This document shows, one piece after another, positions 43,690 through 51,628 of a stretch of DNA of 64,000 nt. The stretch is from Streptomyces uncialis (GTDB lineage: Bacteria; Actinomycetota; Actinomycetes; Streptomycetales; Streptomycetaceae), in assembly GCF_036250755.1 (NCBI RefSeq), contig NZ_CP109583.1, forward strand, positions 5,041,001 through 5,105,000, read 5' to 3'. Position 1 is the first letter of the stretch. Each line of letters opens with the position of its first letter. The notes below the pieces were generated by a model. It saw only the letters and a program-made list of their open reading frames with translations. It did no database searches and was not told the DNA's origin. The translations under genes and the position numbers were made by a program.

Positions 43690-45381
43690 TCAGCCGTCGT
43701 TCCGGCCCGGGGCCGCGTACGGGTTGTACGGGGCCGGGGTGCCGGAGCCGTACGGGCCGCCCTGGCCGGGCACGGGACCGGTGCCCGGCTGGACCGGCGG
43801 GTAGCCGTACCCGGGACCCGGCTGTCCGTGGGCCGGATCCGGTTGGCCGTGACCGGGCACCGGCTGTCCGTGGCCCGGGTAGCCGTACCCCTGTCCGTAC
43901 GGGGGCACCTGTCCGTACGGGGGCACCTGTCCGTACGCGGGTACCTGTCCGTAGCCGGGTGTCTGTCCGTACGCGGGCGGGTGGCCGTACGCCGCGGGGT
44001 GCGGGCCCGGGTACGGGGGCGCGTACGGGTGGGGGACGGCGGGGCGCGGTGCCGTCATCAGCGCGGCGTGCGTCAGCGCGGGGCGGGCCGCCGCCCTGCG
44101 GGCCCACATCGCGTCCAGCGACTCCTGCTCACGGATGCCGAAGTCGGCGCCCGCCCGGCCCTGTGCGCCCCGGTGCCGCAGGAACGCGAGCGCGGTGGCG
44201 TGCCGCTCGTACTCGCGGACGGCGCGGGCGGCCGGCTTGCCCCCGTGGTGGAGGGCGAAGTCCCGGGCCAGCCGCCGGGCGCGCAGCGAGCCGAGGGCGT
44301 ACGGTTCCGGCGCGGTCAGCCAGCCGGCCGCCACATACGCGGGCAGTTCGTCCCGGACGGTCCGCAGCTCGCGTTGGCGGGCCCAGACGGCCAGCCAGAT
44401 CAGCAGCCCGAACACGGGCACCATGAACGCGCCGTACACGACGAGGAAGCCGAGCCCGCCGAACACCGTCGAACCGTTCCACAGGGCGTGCAGCCCCATC
44501 GCGAGCAGCAGTCCGCCGAGGGGTGCGAGGACCCGCCACACCCGTCGCCGGGGGGCCGCCTGCGCGGCGAGGCCGAAGCCGATGCCGGTGAGCACCGTGA
44601 AGAGGGGGTGCGCGAACGGTGACATCACCACGCGGGCGAAGAAGGTCGCGACGGTGACCGAGCCGATGCCCTGGTCCCCGTACGTCTGGTCGTCGCCGAA
44701 GGCCCTGCCGAGGTAGAGGATGTTCTCGGTGAACGCGAAGCCGGTGGCCGTGACCCCGGCGATGACCACCCCGTCGACGAGCCGGGTGAACTCCCGGCGG
44801 CGGAAGAGGAAGATCAGCAGGATCGCCGCGCCCTTCGCGGTCTCCTCGACCACCGGGGCTATCACCGTCGAGCCGATGGTGTCCGCGCCGCCCGGGTCGG
44901 CGGTCGTCTCCGCGATCCACTCGGTCGCGAAGCTGTTCGCCACGATCGACATGAGGGCGGCGGCGCAGGCGCCCCAGGCGAAGCAGAAGACGACGTTCCG
45001 CCAGGGGCCGGGGGCGACCCGGTGCAGCCACCGGAACGCGGCGATCAGCAGCGGTACGGGCAGTACGGCGAGCCCCAGGCCGACGAGGAACCCCTGGGTC
45101 CCGGTCTCCTCCCGCACCAGCGCGAGGAGGACCGCGCCGCACAGGGCCAGTACGACGCCGAGTCCGGCGATCCGTACGGCGGGGCGCCGCCACCACGCGA
45201 TACGCGGCGGGACGCCCAGCAGGCCGGGGGCCTGGTGGGGGATGTCCGGCGGGGCGGGGGCGGGGGCCGGGGGCGGCGCGGTGGGGTGGGTGCGGTCGGC
45301 GGGTCCGTCCGCGGGGTCCTCGACGGGGCCCTCGGTGGGGCCTTCGGCGGGGGCCGGGCGGGGCTCAGGGGTGGTGGCCAT
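43690..45381 (-). CDS. PrsW-family intramembrane metalloprotease
   Basis: The product has 563 residues from ATG 45381 (aaggtcgag upstream; the longer frame runs into repeat DNA). Seven or eight membrane spans fill residues 65-370. The PrsW motifs are present: EETAK (E179, E180, K183), FAFTEN, and the His of HALWN. The C-terminal 110 residues are Tyr/Gly/Pro-rich repeats (YGQVPPYGQVPPYGQ). PrsW proteases cleave anti-sigma factors or other membrane substrates in stress signalling. The target is not evident here. The start lies 20 bases from repeat cluster 3. Confidence 0.92.
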   Translation of the reverse strand: MATTPEPRPAPAEGPTEGPVEDPADGPADRTHPTAPPPAPAPAPPDIPHQAPGLLGVPPRIAWWRRPAVRIAGLGVVLALCGAVLLALVREETGTQGFLVGLGLAVLPVPLLIAAFRWLHRVAPGPWRNVVFCFAWGACAAALMSIVANSFATEWIAETTADPGGADTIGSTVIAPVVEETAKGAAILLIFLFRRREFTRLVDGVVIAGVTATGFAFTENILYLGRAFGDDQTYGDQGIGSVTVATFFARVVMSPFAHPLFTVLTGIGFGLAAQAAPRRRVWRVLAPLGGLLLAMGLHALWNGSTVFGGLGFLVVYGAFMVPVFGLLIWLAVWARQRELRTVRDELPAYVAAGWLTAPEPYALGSLRARRLARDFALHHGGKPAARAVREYERHATALAFLRHRGAQGRAGADFGIREQESLDAMWARRAAARPALTHAALMTAPRPAVPHPYAPPYPGPHPAAYGHPPAYGQTPGYGQVPAYGQVPPYGQVPPYGQGYGYPGHGQPVPGHGQPDPAHGQPGPGYGYPPVQPGTGPVPGQGGPYGSGTPAPYNPYAAPGRNDG

Positions 45382-45399
45382 CGACTCGACCTTAATCGG

Positions 45400-46290
45400 C
45401 GGGTCGCCTTCGCTCGCGCCCCCGAGCTCCGTCCGGCTGGACGAACTTGTCCCCGCGGGTCGCCTTCGCTTGCGCTTCTTAGGTCTGTCCGGCGCGGCGT
45501 ACTTCGTTCCTGTGCTGTCGCTCGGTGGGTTTGCGCAGTTCCCCGCGCCCCTTTGGGGCGCGTTCTGCTTGTTCTTCGGGTCGGTGCCGGTCGGGATTCT
45601 CCGTCCTCGATCCGACACGCTCGGTACGACGTGTCCTTGCCGGACTGAAGAGCATCGGAGTCTGCGAGCAGAGATTCCCGCCCACCCCCTCCGGTGAGTC
45701 CTGCGACTGCGCGAGGAGGGGTCTGCACCCAAAGGGCAACCTCAGGGGGCGCCCCCAAAGGGGCGCGGGGAACTGCGCGAAAACGAGGGCGGCCCCGCAC
45801 CCGACGAACAACCGCAAGGGGGCAGCGCCTCAGGGGCGCGGGGAACTGCGCAAGAACGAGGGCGGTCCCGCACCCGAAGGGCGACCGCAATGGGGCAGCA
45901 TCCAGGGGCGCGGGGAACTGCGCAAGAACGAGGACGGGCCCGTACTCGACGAACAACCGCAAGGGGGCAGCATCCAGGGGCGCGGGGAACTGCGCAAGAA
46001 CGAGGGCGGACCCGCACCCGAAGGGCGACCGCAATGGGGCAGCATCCAGGGGCGCGGGGAACTGCGCACCCACGAACGCCCCGTACAGGAACAAGTGCGC
46101 CCAGCCGGACGGACCTGAGAAGCGCAAGCGAAGGCGACCCGCGGGGAACTGCGCACCCCCGAACGCCTCGTACAGGGACAAGTGCGCCCAGCCGGACGGA
46201 CCTGAGAAGCGCAAGCGAAGGCGTCCCGCACAGGGACAAGTGGGCTCAGGCGGGGCTCGGGGGCGCGAGCGAAGGCGACCTGCGGAAGAG
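45400..46290. repeat. intergenic repeat cluster 3
   Basis: About 890 bp between PrsW and trmB hold ggtcgccttcgct modules, the ~157-bp core (45536-45693), and many inverted ggggcgcggggaactgcg units. The right end runs into the last codons of trmB. No gene is present. Confidence 0.9.
45759..46046. repeat. 72-bp tandem array within cluster 3
   Basis: Four units of 72 (once 73) bp each start with (c)aggggcgcggggaactgcg, at about 45759, 45831, 45903 and 45975. Alternate units are more alike than neighbours, which suggests duplication of a two-unit block. Confidence 0.85.
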
Positions 46291-47091
46291 GACGTCGTGG
46301 ACGGGATGGCCCTTGTCCAGGCCCTGCCCCTCGAACCGCGTCCGTGGACGAAACGCGGGCCGGGGCGCGAAACCCCCGTCGACCTGCGTGTTCTCGAACG
46401 CGGGATGCGCGGTGAGCACATCGAGCATCTGCTCGGCGTACGGCTCCCAGTCGGTCGCGCAGTGCAGCAGGGCGCCCGGCTTGAGCCGGCCCGCCGCGAG
46501 GTCCAGGAACTCCGGCTGGACGATCCGCCGCTTGTGGTGCCGCTTCTTGGGCCAGGGGTCCGGGAAGTAGATCCGCAGCCCGTCGAGGCTGTCGGGGCCG
46601 AGCATGCTGGTCAACAGGATGATCGCGTCACCGTTGGCCACGCGGACGTTGGTGAGTTCCCCGCGGTCGGCGAGGCTCAGCAGATTTCCCTGGCCGGGGG
46701 TGTGGACGTCGACCGCGAGGATTCCGGTGCCCGGGTCGTCGGCGGCCATCCGCGCGGTCGCCTCGCCCATGCCGAACCCGATCTCCAGGACGACGGGCAG
46801 CCCGTCGAAGAGTTCCCCGAGGTCGAGGACCCGGCTGCCGTCGACATCGAGTCCCCAGCGCGGCCACAGCCGCCGGATCGCGTCGGCCTGGCCCCGGGTG
46901 ACCCGGCTGCGGCGCGGCTGGAAGCTGCGGATGCGCCGGTCGAAGTGCGCCCCCGCGGGGTCGGGGGCGGGTCCCTCACCGGGCGGGAACATCGGGGTAC
47001 GCGGCGGCCGGCCCACGGCTCCGTCGGACGCCTCGTACGTTCCGGCTGCCTCGGGGGCCGCTGTCTGGGGTGTTTCGTCATGCTCGGACAC
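46246..47091 (-). CDS. trmB: tRNA (guanine-N7-)-methyltransferase
   Basis: The product has 281 residues from GTG 47091. The SAM site is VLEIGFGMGEATARMA (about residues 99-114). The family motifs LRIYFPDPWPKKRHHKRRIV and GALLHCATDWEPYAEQM follow. It methylates G46 of tRNA. A 75-residue N-terminal extension with low complexity is usual in Streptomyces. The last twelve residues (RRSPSLAPPSPA) are encoded by repeat DNA, so the natural C-terminus was probably replaced or extended. Confidence 0.95.
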   Translation of the reverse strand: MSEHDETPQTAAPEAAGTYEASDGAVGRPPRTPMFPPGEGPAPDPAGAHFDRRIRSFQPRRSRVTRGQADAIRRLWPRWGLDVDGSRVLDLGELFDGLPVVLEIGFGMGEATARMAADDPGTGILAVDVHTPGQGNLLSLADRGELTNVRVANGDAIILLTSMLGPDSLDGLRIYFPDPWPKKRHHKRRIVQPEFLDLAAGRLKPGALLHCATDWEPYAEQMLDVLTAHPAFENTQVDGGFAPRPAFRPRTRFEGQGLDKGHPVHDVLFRRSPSLAPPSPA

Positions 47092-47176
47092 AGTGGGACC
47101 GATTCTACGGAGGTCCCGGGGTGCCCGTCCGCCGCCGAGGGCCGGGTGCGGGTCCGGCCCCGGCGGGGTACGGGCG

Positions 47177-47866
47177 CTACGCCTTCTCGCGGGGCTCCCC
47201 GGTCGCGGCCGAACCCTTGGGGCACACCCGGACGGCGGCCTGGTGGGCGATCCGCGCCTCCGCCTCCGTCAGATTCGTGAGCTTGTCGTTCCAGACGATC
47301 CGGTCCTCGCAGCGCAGCACGAATTGGGTTATCTGCGGCCAGGACTTCACGAAGCCCTTCCCGTCGGCGCACGGATGGGTGAACGTGGCGGTGATCAGCT
47401 CGATGTCGTGCCAGCCGAAGTACCGGCCCGCTTCTGTCTCGCCGGCCTCGTACTGCACGGACTCCGTGCCCGTCCTCTCGCCCGGCTGCCCGAGCGGGGT
47501 CTCCTCGCTGATCCCGAGGTGCTTGCCGAGGGCGTTGATCGCCTGTTCGGCCTTGAGCCCCTTGAAGACCCCGGTCGCACCAGCGGGGTACTGCTGGGTG
47601 AAGCCCTCGACCAGGACGGAGAGCTCACCCTTGCCGTCGTGCTCGACCAGCTCACTCACCCCGGTCAGCTTCCGCTCGCGCTTGACGTCGCTCCAGACGA
47701 ACGCCGCCTTCGCGCACTCGGCGGCGGGCCGCGCGCTGCTCGTGGCGGTGCCGTCGCCGCCCTTGGCGCGGTCCGGGCCCTCGTCGGTGCTGGTACCGGA
47801 GCAGCCGACCGCGCCGAGGAGTATCCCGGCGGTGGTCACGGCCAGCGCGAGACGACGTACAGGCAT
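47177..47866 (-). CDS. lipoprotein of unknown function
   Basis: The product has 229 residues from ATG 47866 (aagg six bases upstream; an ATG two codons earlier is too close to it). The lipoprotein signal RRLALAVTTAGILLGAVGC places the lipidated Cys at residue 21. A Ser/Thr/Asp-rich spacer leads to a globular domain of about 160 residues with three further Cys (AECAKAAF, HPCADGKGF, LRCEDRI). I do not recognise the domain, although similar lipoproteins are common in Streptomyces. Confidence 0.75.
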   Translation of the reverse strand: MPVRRLALAVTTAGILLGAVGCSGTSTDEGPDRAKGGDGTATSSARPAAECAKAAFVWSDVKRERKLTGVSELVEHDGKGELSVLVEGFTQQYPAGATGVFKGLKAEQAINALGKHLGISEETPLGQPGERTGTESVQYEAGETEAGRYFGWHDIELITATFTHPCADGKGFVKSWPQITQFVLRCEDRIVWNDKLTNLTEAEARIAHQAAVRVCPKGSAATGEPREKA

Positions 47867-47960
47867 GTGCATCCTTATGTCCGGGCGGCGCTCGGTGCCG
47901 CACTGCAACCGGGGACGAGTGATCACCCCGGTCCGGTTGCCCGGCGGGGCGATGACCTGC

Positions 47961-49163
47961 TCAGTTCGGCGAGGTCAGGGACCGCAGGGCGCGCCGGGCG
48001 ACCTCCCGGCCGATCGGCAGCGAGGCGGTGGCCGCGGGGGAGGGGGCGTTCAGCACATGGACCGTACGGGGGCCCTCGCGCAGCAGGAAGTCGTCCACGA
48101 GGGTGCCGTCCCGCAGGACGGCCTGGGCGCGGACCCCGGCGGCGGTCGGTATCAGGTCGTCGGCGGTGACGGCCGGCAGCAGCCGGCGGACCGCGCGGGT
48201 GAACGCCCGCTTCGACAGGGAGCGGCGCAGCTCGCCGCCGCCGTAGCGCCAGTGGCGGCCCGCTATCCGCCAGGAGCCGGGCCAGGCCAGGGTCCCGGCG
48301 AGCTCGGCTGGGTTCAGGGTGCCCCAGTCGTAGCCCTCGCGGGCGAGCGCGGGGACGGCGTTGGGCCCGACGTGGACGCCGCCGTCGATCCCACGGGTGA
48401 GGTGCACCCCGAGGAACGGGAACGCCGGGTCGGGCACCGGATAGACCAGGCCCCGCACCAGCTCGGGACGCGCCAGCTCGTAGTACTCCCCCCGGAACGG
48501 GACGATCCGCATGCCCGGGTCGTCGCCGGTGAGCAGCGCGATCCGGTCGCAGTGCAGCCCCGCGCAGTTCACCAGGACCCTGCCGCGCAGCACCTCGCCG
48601 CGCGCGGTGCGGACGGCGACCCCGCGGTCGGGACGGCGGTCGATCGCGACGACCTCGGTGCCGTAGCGGATCCCGGCGCCGGACACCTCGGCCAGCCGGC
48701 GGGCGACCGCCGGGTAGTCGCAGATCCCGGTGGTGCCGACCTGGATGGCGGCGAGGCCCCGTACCCCGGGCTCGTACTCCACGATCTGGGCGGGGCCCAG
48801 CTCACGGACGGGGATGCCGTTCTCCCGGCCGCGCTGGACCAGGCCGTGCAGCCGGGGCAGCTCGTCCCGGCGGGTGGCCACGATGAGCTTGCCGGTGACC
48901 TCGTGGGGGATGTCGTACTCGGCGCAGAACTTGACCATCTCGGCGGCGCCGCGGACGGCGTACCGGGCCTTGAGGGAGCCGGGGCGGTAGTAGATCCCGC
49001 TGTGGATGACGCCGCTGTTGCGGCCGGTCTGGTGCCGGGCCGGGCCGTCCTCCTTCTCCAGGACGGTGACCCGGGTGCCGGGCGCGGCCCGCGTCAGGGC
49101 GTACGCCGTCGACAGACCGACGATCCCGCCGCCGATCACGAGCACATCGCAGTCGTACGCCAC
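47961..49163 (-). CDS. lhgO: L-2-hydroxyglutarate oxidase
   Basis: The product has 400 residues; GTG 49163 is eight bases behind ggagg. The FAD-binding start is DVLVIGGGIVGLSTAYAL. Other family features are TGRNSGVIHSGIYYRPGSLK, VLVNCAGLHCDRIA, PFRGEYYELAR and HVLNAPSPAATASLPIG. It belongs to the DAO-type oxidases of the LhgO group. These oxidise L-2-hydroxyglutarate to 2-oxoglutarate and pass electrons to the membrane quinone pool. It stands alone between the lipoprotein gene and the NsdA-like gene. Confidence 0.92.
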   Translation of the reverse strand: MAYDCDVLVIGGGIVGLSTAYALTRAAPGTRVTVLEKEDGPARHQTGRNSGVIHSGIYYRPGSLKARYAVRGAAEMVKFCAEYDIPHEVTGKLIVATRRDELPRLHGLVQRGRENGIPVRELGPAQIVEYEPGVRGLAAIQVGTTGICDYPAVARRLAEVSGAGIRYGTEVVAIDRRPDRGVAVRTARGEVLRGRVLVNCAGLHCDRIALLTGDDPGMRIVPFRGEYYELARPELVRGLVYPVPDPAFPFLGVHLTRGIDGGVHVGPNAVPALAREGYDWGTLNPAELAGTLAWPGSWRIAGRHWRYGGGELRRSLSKRAFTRAVRRLLPAVTADDLIPTAAGVRAQAVLRDGTLVDDFLLREGPRTVHVLNAPSPAATASLPIGREVARRALRSLTSPN

Positions 49164-49285
49164 GCGTGTCACCTCCCGCTCCCGATAATGCACTGCGCCA
49201 CTGACAGCGCCGCCAAACCCGGGAGACCGAGGACATCGCGCGACTCACCCCGGCCGAGGGCGGCGCCGGGCTCCGCGGGAGCCGG

Positions 49286-50707
49286 TCAGGCGGGTGCCAT
49301 CAGCAGGGGCCGGGCGCGTTCGCGCAGCTCCATGACGCGGGGCTCGTCGCCGTACGGTTCCAGCCGGTGCAGCAGGTCGCGGACGTACTCGGTGGTGCGC
49401 GCGGAGGAGATCCGCCCGGCGACCTCGACGGCGCGCACACCCTGGGCGCAGGCCGCGTCGAGGTTGCCCGACTCCAGTTCGGCGACCGCCGACACGACGA
49501 GCCGCAGCCCGTGGGAGCGCACGAACTCCTCGGTGGGTTTCGACAGGGCCTGTTCGGTGAAGCGGCGCACCTGGCGGGGCGCCTTCAGATCGCGGTAGCA
49601 CTCGGCGGCGTCGGCGGCGAACCGGTCGTACGAGTAGAAGCCGAGCCAGGACGGGTCGTGGTCGCCGTCCCGGGAGCGTTCCAGCCAGCCCTCGGCGGCC
49701 TTCAGGGCCGCTCCGGCGGCGTGCGCGTCCCCGGCGCGCGCGTGCGCGCGTGCCTCGACGAGCCGGAAGAAGCTCATGGTGCGGGCGGTGGCCAGCCCGC
49801 GGTTGCGTTCGAGGGCGGCCTGCGCGAGGTCGACGCCCTCGTCGCCGAAGCCCCGGTAGGTCGCCTGGAGGGACATCGACGCCAGGACGTAGCCGCCGAG
49901 CGGGACGTCGGCCGCCGCGCGGGCGAGGCGCAGCGCCTGGATGTAGTAGCGCTGGGCGGCCTCCTGCTGGCCGGTGTCGAAGGCCATCCAGCCCGCGAGC
50001 CGGGTCAGCTCGGCGGAGGCGCCGAACAGGGCGCGCCCGACCTCGTCGGAGTAGGAGCCGAGCAGCAGGGGCGCCGCCTCGACGCGTAAGCACTCGGGGA
50101 CCATGGAGGAGCGCCAGTCGCCGCCGCCGTACTTGGAGTCCCAGCGGCGGGCGTCCTCGGCGGCCTCGCGGAGCTTGCTGACATCGCTGTGGCCGACCTT
50201 CAGGGCCGACACGCTGTCCTCGGCCGGGCTCGCGTCGCGGGCGACGGAGCTGTCGGCCGGGGTTATGAGCCAGCGGGACGCGGGGGTGGCGTAGGCGCTG
50301 ACGGCGAAGGAACCGGCGAGCGACTGCCAGATGCCGCCGCCGGTCCGGCGGCCGGCGAGATCGAGCCGGTACAGCTCGGTCGCCGACTTCACGGCCGCGG
50401 CCACGTCCCGGGGGAACGCGAGGCCCACCTCGGGCGCGGGGTCGGCGTCCGCCAGCCCGATCTCGTGCAGGGGGACCGGGCGGCCCAGTTTCTGTCCGAT
50501 GGCCGCCGCGATGAGGTGCGGGGCGGCGCCCTGCGGCACCATGCCCTTGGACACCCAGCGGGCCACGGAGGTCTTGTCGTACCGGAGTGTCAGGCCGCGC
50601 TGCGCGCCCAGGTCGTTGACCCGGCGCGCGAGGCCGGCGTTGCTGATTCCCGCGAGGGCGAGAACGGCGCCGAGCTTTTCGTTCGGCCCGCGTTGCTCCC
50701 TGGACAT
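49286..50707 (-). CDS. NsdA-like sporulation-associated regulator
   Basis: The product has 473 residues; ATG 50707 has ggggtgg upstream. It begins [20 protein letters not shown] and carries [20 protein letters not shown] and [14 protein letters not shown], a divergent helix-turn-helix-like segment. TPR-like helical repeats follow ([38 protein letters not shown]). Relatives in S. coelicolor are NsdA, a negative regulator of sporulation and antibiotic production, and the sporulation-associated protein beside trmB. From gene order this is more likely the latter. It is divergent from the asparagine-synthetase-like gene. Confidence 0.88.
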   Translation of the reverse strand: MSREQRGPNEKLGAVLALAGISNAGLARRVNDLGAQRGLTLRYDKTSVARWVSKGMVPQGAAPHLIAAAIGQKLGRPVPLHEIGLADADPAPEVGLAFPRDVAAAVKSATELYRLDLAGRRTGGGIWQSLAGSFAVSAYATPASRWLITPADSSVARDASPAEDSVSALKVGHSDVSKLREAAEDARRWDSKYGGGDWRSSMVPECLRVEAAPLLLGSYSDEVGRALFGASAELTRLAGWMAFDTGQQEAAQRYYIQALRLARAAADVPLGGYVLASMSLQATYRGFGDEGVDLAQAALERNRGLATARTMSFFRLVEARAHARAGDAHAAGAALKAAEGWLERSRDGDHDPSWLGFYSYDRFAADAAECYRDLKAPRQVRRFTEQALSKPTEEFVRSHGLRLVVSAVAELESGNLDAACAQGVRAVEVAGRISSARTTEYVRDLLHRLEPYGDEPRVMELRERARPLLMAPA

Positions 50708-50833
50708 TGCGCCACCCCTCGACACAGACGGCTGCCGCGACGGTGGTGACCGCGCGGCATTCGCGCCATGCGCTCCCGGCGGCCTTCTGCCCGGGGCGGC
50801 AACCGAATGAGCGGGTGGCCGACCCCGGAGGTA

Positions 50834-50898
50834 TATGCCTCCGTGAAACACAGACACACACAGCGTAGTTCGACGCATCCCATGCGTTAAGAGGCATA
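50834..50898. promoter_or_regulatory. 8-bp inverted repeat upstream of the NsdA-like gene
   Basis: The arms tatgcctc (50834-50841) and gaggcata (50891-50898) flank an AT-richer stretch, in an otherwise GC-rich 920-bp region. It may mark the promoter and operator of the minus-strand gene. Apart from this and the hairpin at 51101, nothing is visible in 50708-51628. Confidence 0.4.
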
Positions 50899-51100
50899 GT
50901 TCCGGATGGCGGGATTGTTGCCCGTGGCCTGTCCGCCCCCCGGGCGCCATGTGCTCCGCCTGTGTGGCAGTGCGCCCGTGCGTGCGCTCTTCACCGGTTC
51001 CGGGGTGGCCGCTTCCATGGATCGTGCGTGGGTCGGCCCGCTGAACTGGTTCCAGTGGGCTGGGGGACACCGCCGCCTTCATCCCCGCGGGCGGCGGACC

Positions 51101-51131
51101 GGTCCGGGAGGTGAACACCACCTCCCGGACC
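51101..51131. terminator. 13-bp perfect hairpin between divergent genes
   Basis: The stem ggtccgggaggtg / cacctcccggacc has loop aacac. It lies upstream of both divergent genes, so it ends neither of them. It may stop transcription from outside or belong to a small RNA or leader. Confidence 0.5.
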
Positions 51132-51628
51132 GTGCGTTGTGCCCTCAAGGTCCGCAATGATGTCGTTCATGGGTCCGGCGCGGCCAAGTTGGCCGAATAT
51201 CGACCCTGCTGGTCACGCCCTTGAGCGTCCCCCCGCACGCGTGAGCGCGCTTTCCCTCCGCGTACCGGTCGCCCCGCGTGCCCGTGGGACACCCGTTCCC
51301 CCGGTCGTCCCACGCATCCTCCCAGCCCCTCCCGTGCGCCCATGAGGGGCCGCCCAGGAGTGCGCCCGTACGGCTCACCCGCCGCACCCGGCACACGAGT
51401 TGGGGCAGCGGGCCGCCGCGCACCGGAGCTCCGCGCGGACGGCGCCCGCAGGGCCGCGGCGGGAGCGCGAGGGGAGCGCGAAGGGTTCGAAGGGGGTTCG
51501 AGGGGGGCTTGTCAGGGGCGCGTACGGGTGGGCACGAAGCGGCCGGGGCCCGCTCCCGCACGCCTCCTTCGTGGCAGCATGGTCCCGAGTTCGTACGGTG
51601 CACGGTTGTCCAGCCCGTGGAGGCGACG

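Noticed and set aside
45759..46290. CRISPR-like look of the regularly spaced repeats
   Set aside because: The intervening sequences are themselves repeated, the unit is 72 bp with no unique spacers, and there are no cas genes.
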